From Adiantum capillus-veneris (taxonomy: Eukaryota; Streptophyta; Polypodiopsida; Polypodiales; Pteridaceae): a DNA stretch of 64,000 nt. Below, one piece after another: positions 60,360 through 64,000 of the stretch. The stretch covers positions 37,712,781 through 37,776,780 of the forward strand of contig CM043960.1 of the NCBI GenBank assembly GCA_014529385.2, read 5' to 3'. How positions within the stretch are numbered: the stretch's first letter is position 1; each line of letters begins with the position of its first letter. The notes beneath the pieces are model-generated. The model did no database searches. It saw only the letters and a list, made by a program, of their open reading frames with translations, and was not told where the DNA came from. Position numbers and translations under genes: made by a program.

Positions 60360-61364
60360 CACATCGCCTTTAAAAGGCTTCAAGAGACTCACATGAAAAG
60401 CATTGTGAAGTCTCCAAGTATCGGGCAACTTCAATCTAAAAGAGACATCATTTATCTTTTCTTTTATCTGGAAAGGTCCATAGTATCTCATGCTAAGCTT
60501 TGGAAAAAGCCGCTCCTTTCCTTTTTCTTTCTCAGGCGTGCCTTCTCAAAACGTAAGAGCACCCAATCGTCTTCCTTTAATTTCAAATCGCGACAGTGTC
60601 GATCTGCTGCCTTTTTGTGTCTTTCCTGAGATTTCGCTAAAGCCTCCCGGACCTTGGCAAAAGCAGTGTCCAAGTCCCTCGTGTACTGGTCGTCTTAAAA
60701 AATCTTATCTTTTGTGCTTAGGAAGGGTGGAACCTTCGTAGCACCTTCGATGTGTTGTAGGAAAATTCCACCAAGGGCAAAAACTTTTCCCATTGAGTCT
60801 TCTGATCAGAAATGTAAGACTTCAATAAATCCATTACGACTGAATATGCAGTCTCAGATTGCCCATCTGTCTGCGGGTGGAAAGATGACGAGAACTGCAA
60901 CCGAGTGCCAATGTTCTCCGAATAGCCTTTCAAAACAAACTAGTGAAATGGGGATCTCTGTTAGAGACTATTGTCTCAGGCATGACATGTAATCGAATAT
61001 CTGGGCAATGAACAGTCTCAGTAAATGATCCGGCTTGATTGTTTTCTTCATTGGAATGAAATGAGCTTGCTTGCTAAATCTGTCAATAACAGTTCAGATA
61101 CCATCGTGCCCACTCCGTGTCTTTGGAAGATCAAAAATGAAATCCATTGCAATACTTTCCCAAGGGCGGGTGGGAATGGGTAAAGGCTGTAACAATCCTT
61201 GTGCTTTATGCTTGTCAAACTTGACCTTCTGGCATACCAAGCAACTGCGTACAAAATTGTCCACATCCTTCTTGAGTCTCGGCCAGAAGAAGTATCTCTT
61301 CACACCTTTCAAGGTGGTATTAATGCCGCGTTGACCCGTAAATAGTGGACAATGGCATTTGGTT
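60360..61364 (-). pseudogene. Element Y: family C integrase relic
   Basis: Minus-strand fragments in integrase order. Zinc-binding end and core start are at 61094-61340 (RRYFFWP-like, SCLVCQKVKFD, ESIAMDFIFDLPKTRSG). The core end is at 60718-60933 (QFSSSFHPQTDGQSE, SYNTSK), the linker at 60488-60673 ([20 protein letters not shown]) and the C-terminal block at 60360-60491 ([28 protein letters not shown]). Frame changes and stops break it. It ends at the X LTR on one side and at element 7 on the other; the rest of Y should lie beyond the right edge. Confidence 0.85.
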
Positions 61365-62561
61365 TGTTAGGTGCAGCGAAATGAATATTGTATTTTCTCA
61401 AGATTAGTGATCTTTACCGCTCAAGGTTCCTTTTAGTTCTTATGGAAAGAGAGAGCTTTCCTTCTGGTGGAGAGTGCTATGATCACGAACAAAGTGAGTG
61501 GATTGTGCGTGCAAGTGAATGAGACTGAGAGAAGGAGAGAGAAGAGATGCGACACCAAGGGGTTGTAAAACCCTCCTCCGAAGGCCCCACTCTCGTCGGC
61601 GAGAGTGGTCTATTTGATTGTGCAAATGCGTACAAATGCTAATGCCATGGACTATGCCGATGATGATGAAGACGGTGACAACTTAGGCTGAATCTGGGGT
61701 CTTCTTTGTGGCTGAAATGGGACTGTTTTTGTCGGCTGAATTCTGGATAAAAACGCTGAAGATATCTGTGTTTCTGCTGTGGGTTCAAGGCTGAAATTCT
61801 GAGAATAAAACGCTGCCCTTTCTCTGTAGTTTAGGCTGTGTTTGGGGTGTCGACAGGCTGCTGAAAACGCTGCCACACAGCAGGTTTGTAAGGGCTGCAA
61901 TTCACTGTAAAAGCTGCTCCAGAAAATGCTGCAAATAACTGGGACTTGCTGGCGTTAGTGGCTGAAAAAACGCTGGCCTGAATTGGGGCAAAAACGCTGG
62001 CGATCCTGGCTATGGTGGAAACGCTAGGCAGCACCAAGTATGGCGATGGCTATCGGGTAAACACCGGCGAGGAGAAGGTGCTCTATGATGCAAAACGCTA
62101 TGCTTGATGGTTGGGGCCTCGCCAAGGGAATGGGGAGGTTCTTGCTGAGAGGGAGGGAACACCTGCTGCTGGGGGAAGCCTGTTGTGCTCTCTGCTCATC
62201 TGCCCATTTGTGCTAACTTGGGTTTGCTTATAAATTAACTTACCCAATTTGCCCTACTGACTACCCAACAAAAGTCACTTAATAAATAAGCGAAAAATGT
62301 CAAAAATAGGGAAAATGGAATAAAGTCACTTGAAAAATCCCCCTAACTGATGCTAATGGATTCTGATGGGAATTCTGATGGTCATGCTGTGTGCAACTGG
62401 AGGATATGCATCTATACTAAGTGACTGGGCATGCACGGTCTACGAATAGACTCACAAAAGTGCCAAATCACTGCTAATCTAACTTGACTGGACTTTGACG
62501 GAAACCCTGCTATGGTGTAGTTTGTCCACGGACACATAGGGTTGGGATGTGTCACGTGATA
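61365..62561 (-). repeat. Element 7, 3' LTR (family D)
   Basis: Plus orientation TGTTAGGTGCAG to GTCACGTGATA. The terminal CA is changed to TA, so one end of the palindrome is damaged. Confidence 0.9.
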
Positions 62562-63667
62562 TCCCCTCCTTTTTAAAGTGAGGTATTGGTACCGAACTGT
62601 ATGGCGTCGAGGGAGATCGCCAACAACATCCGGAATCCTGGAAGGGACTCTTCGCCGGCTCACTCTGCTGTGTGAGTCGAGCGGTACTTGAACTTCATAA
62701 AGGTTTGCAACGCTTGCTTCTTTGGGCCGCGCCGAAAGCGACACAAAGTCTTCTGAATGTCCTTTTTTGCATCAACTTCGTCTAGAGTCGTGCTTCTTCC
62801 ATCTTCAAGAATCTCCATGGCTGAAAATTCCTGAAACAATCTCCAACACAAAACTATGAACATACCCATTCCATGTAAAGTGAAGGAAAAAAAATCTGGT
62901 CTTCTCTAAAGACTGTGTATGCAATGTAGATGAACATAGAGACGGAGTGACAACCCGTTCATCAAACACATGCAAACAATGCGCTCGAATCTTTTCTGTT
63001 TGATCGAAATCAATCAACTGTGGCAAATCACAATGGAAATGCCCATGCTTGGTGCTCATACTATCATGTGCTCTTTCGGAAACTGTGTCATGCCAAGGAA
63101 GAGACATGAAATGTGACTTCCTGACATACAAACTTTTCAACTTTTCATGAACAATCCGCATACATTCGTGCTCATCCATGAGAGAAAAGTGCTCAACATA
63201 CAATATGTCATGCCTAGGAAAAGGGATCACATAATGATGCTGACTAAAATACAGGAAACCTTCACGAATGAAACACTCGAACAATGCGTGCGTATCACTC
63301 ATGCGAACACATAATACTTCCTGTGATGGTTCTTTGGACAATGGCTCGAGAGCCAAGATCGGTTCTTCTTGAAGGGGTTCTGTGGACCTAGGCTCGAGAG
63401 CCAAGATCTCTTCTTCCTGAATGATCGAATCGTCTTGTGGGGTTCTTTGGACCTCGACTCGAAAGCCAAGATCGGATCTTCGTGATTGATCGAATTTACA
63501 ACGAGGTTAGCTTCGCTAGAAAAAGCATCAACTAACACATCATCCTTGTGAACAATCACATCTTCTTCATGAAACTCATCATGCTTGTGAGAAATCACAT
63601 CTTGATCATGCAAATCATCATGCTTGTCTTTGTCATCCAAATCATTATGCAAATCATGGTCAATCAA
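62562..63667 (-). pseudogene. Element 7: His/Asp tract, unknown domain, chromodomain-like end
   Basis: Three minus-strand ORFs cover the homolog of residues about 165-500 of the element 6 protein. 63299-63667 has the His/Asp-rich repeat (LHNDLDDKDKHDDLHDQD). 62805-63404 has the unknown domain, starting around SDTHALFECFIREGFLYF. 62660-62869 has MEILEDGRS and continues in frame into FMKFKYRSTHTAE, resembling a chromodomain with a following TGA where a Trp codon is likely. Frameshifts separate the parts. It gives the frame relationship missing in element 6. Confidence 0.75.
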
Positions 63668-63671
63668 ATCA

Positions 63672-63992
63672 TCATATCATCATGCTTCTCATAATCATGC
63701 AATTCCTGTGTGTCATGCTGTGGAGAAAAAGAGACTGAGAGAGTCTCCTTATCTCGATCCGTTCAACCTTGTCCTGCATATTGGCAATGAGAGATGGAGA
63801 AGGAACAATGTCCTCTCCATGAAAGACAGTAGGAGAATCACTTTTGGCATTGAGAGTTAAAGTGCTAGCCTCCCAATCAACGAGAGGGTTGATTTCACGA
63901 AACCGTTTCATGCTTAAAATCATATCACATCCTGAGAGAGGAGAAACAACAAATCTTCTAGTGAAGGCAGTCTGTTGAATTGAAAACAACAC
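63672..63992 (-). pseudogene. Element 7: gypsy protease C-terminal remnant
   Basis: 106-codon minus-strand ORF with FVVSPLSGCDMILSMKRF, then INPLVDWEASTLTL, the retropepsin C-terminal half of gypsy elements. The active-site half lies beyond the window. Its end runs through a frameshift into the His/Asp-rich region, which places the unknown domain after protease, where RT should be. Confidence 0.78.
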
Positions 63993-64000
63993 ATCAAGGC

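Larger units (their letters stand above)
61365..64000 (-). mobile_element. Element 7: family D element, partial in window
   Basis: The 3' LTR is 61365-62561, then the polypurine tract, then internal DNA to the window edge. Orientation is minus. Compared with element 6 it lacks the coiled-coil start and instead carries a gypsy protease remnant at the far end, followed by the same His/Asp-rich tract, unknown domain and chromodomain-like end. The 5' LTR and target duplication lie outside. It interrupts integrase of element Y. Confidence 0.88.

Overview
The window is nuclear DNA of a land plant with a large, repeat-rich genome. The evidence is plant-type LTR retrotransposons primed by initiator-Met tRNA, a plant LINE with a DUF4283/CCHC-like ORF1, intron-split exons of a cinnamoyl-CoA-reductase-like gene, and many GA, GT and CT microsatellites. 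The species cannot be named from the sequence. A fern or gymnosperm would fit the density of nested elements, but that is inference. No rRNA, tRNA, CRISPR array or bacterial-type operon was seen.

Layout. 1-12.5 kb: an old decayed coding region (coiled-coil-like, function unknown) split by a complete but defective minus-strand Ty3/gypsy element (element 1, 2100-9991, target duplication ACTTA). 13.0-15.2 kb: a decayed hAT-type transposase gene on the minus strand. 15.7-22.6 kb: a second minus-strand gypsy element with a chromodomain-like end (element 2, target duplication TAATC), full length but frameshifted. 23.6-24.0 kb: exons 1 and 2 of a CCR/DFR-family reductase, the only host-type gene seen; no later exon is visible. 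24.6-30.8 kb: relics of a copia-like gag and of gypsy family C, including two LTRs in inverted orientation.

30.8-64 kb is a nested retroelement hub. It holds element 8 (30843-33119, target duplication CAAGA), a leader-only member of family D; a long LINE (about 33.9-40.29 kb); element 6 (40989-45353, target duplication CCCAA), a family D element carrying one 527-codon ORF and no RT or integrase; and element 3 (45743-54441, target duplication CTGGC), an intact, very young family C chromovirus with one 1687-residue Gag-Pol ORF. Element 3 sits inside an older opposite-strand copy of its own family (element X). X is itself split by a probable solo LTR (56.5-58.4 kb) and lies against another family C integrase relic (Y). 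The right edge is element 7, a second, longer family D copy that runs off the window.

Five insertions are fixed by matching 5-bp target duplications (elements 1, 2, 3, 6 and 8), so the order of events can be read directly. The points most worth following are: the family D non-autonomous elements with an unclassified conserved ORF segment; the family C protease with Asp-Pro-Gly instead of Asp-Ser/Thr-Gly; the LINE whose ORF1 stop overlaps the ORF2 start (ATGA) and whose premature stops are nearly all explainable as C-to-T changes at CAG or CGA; and a perfect G-box palindrome forming the LTR terminus of family D.
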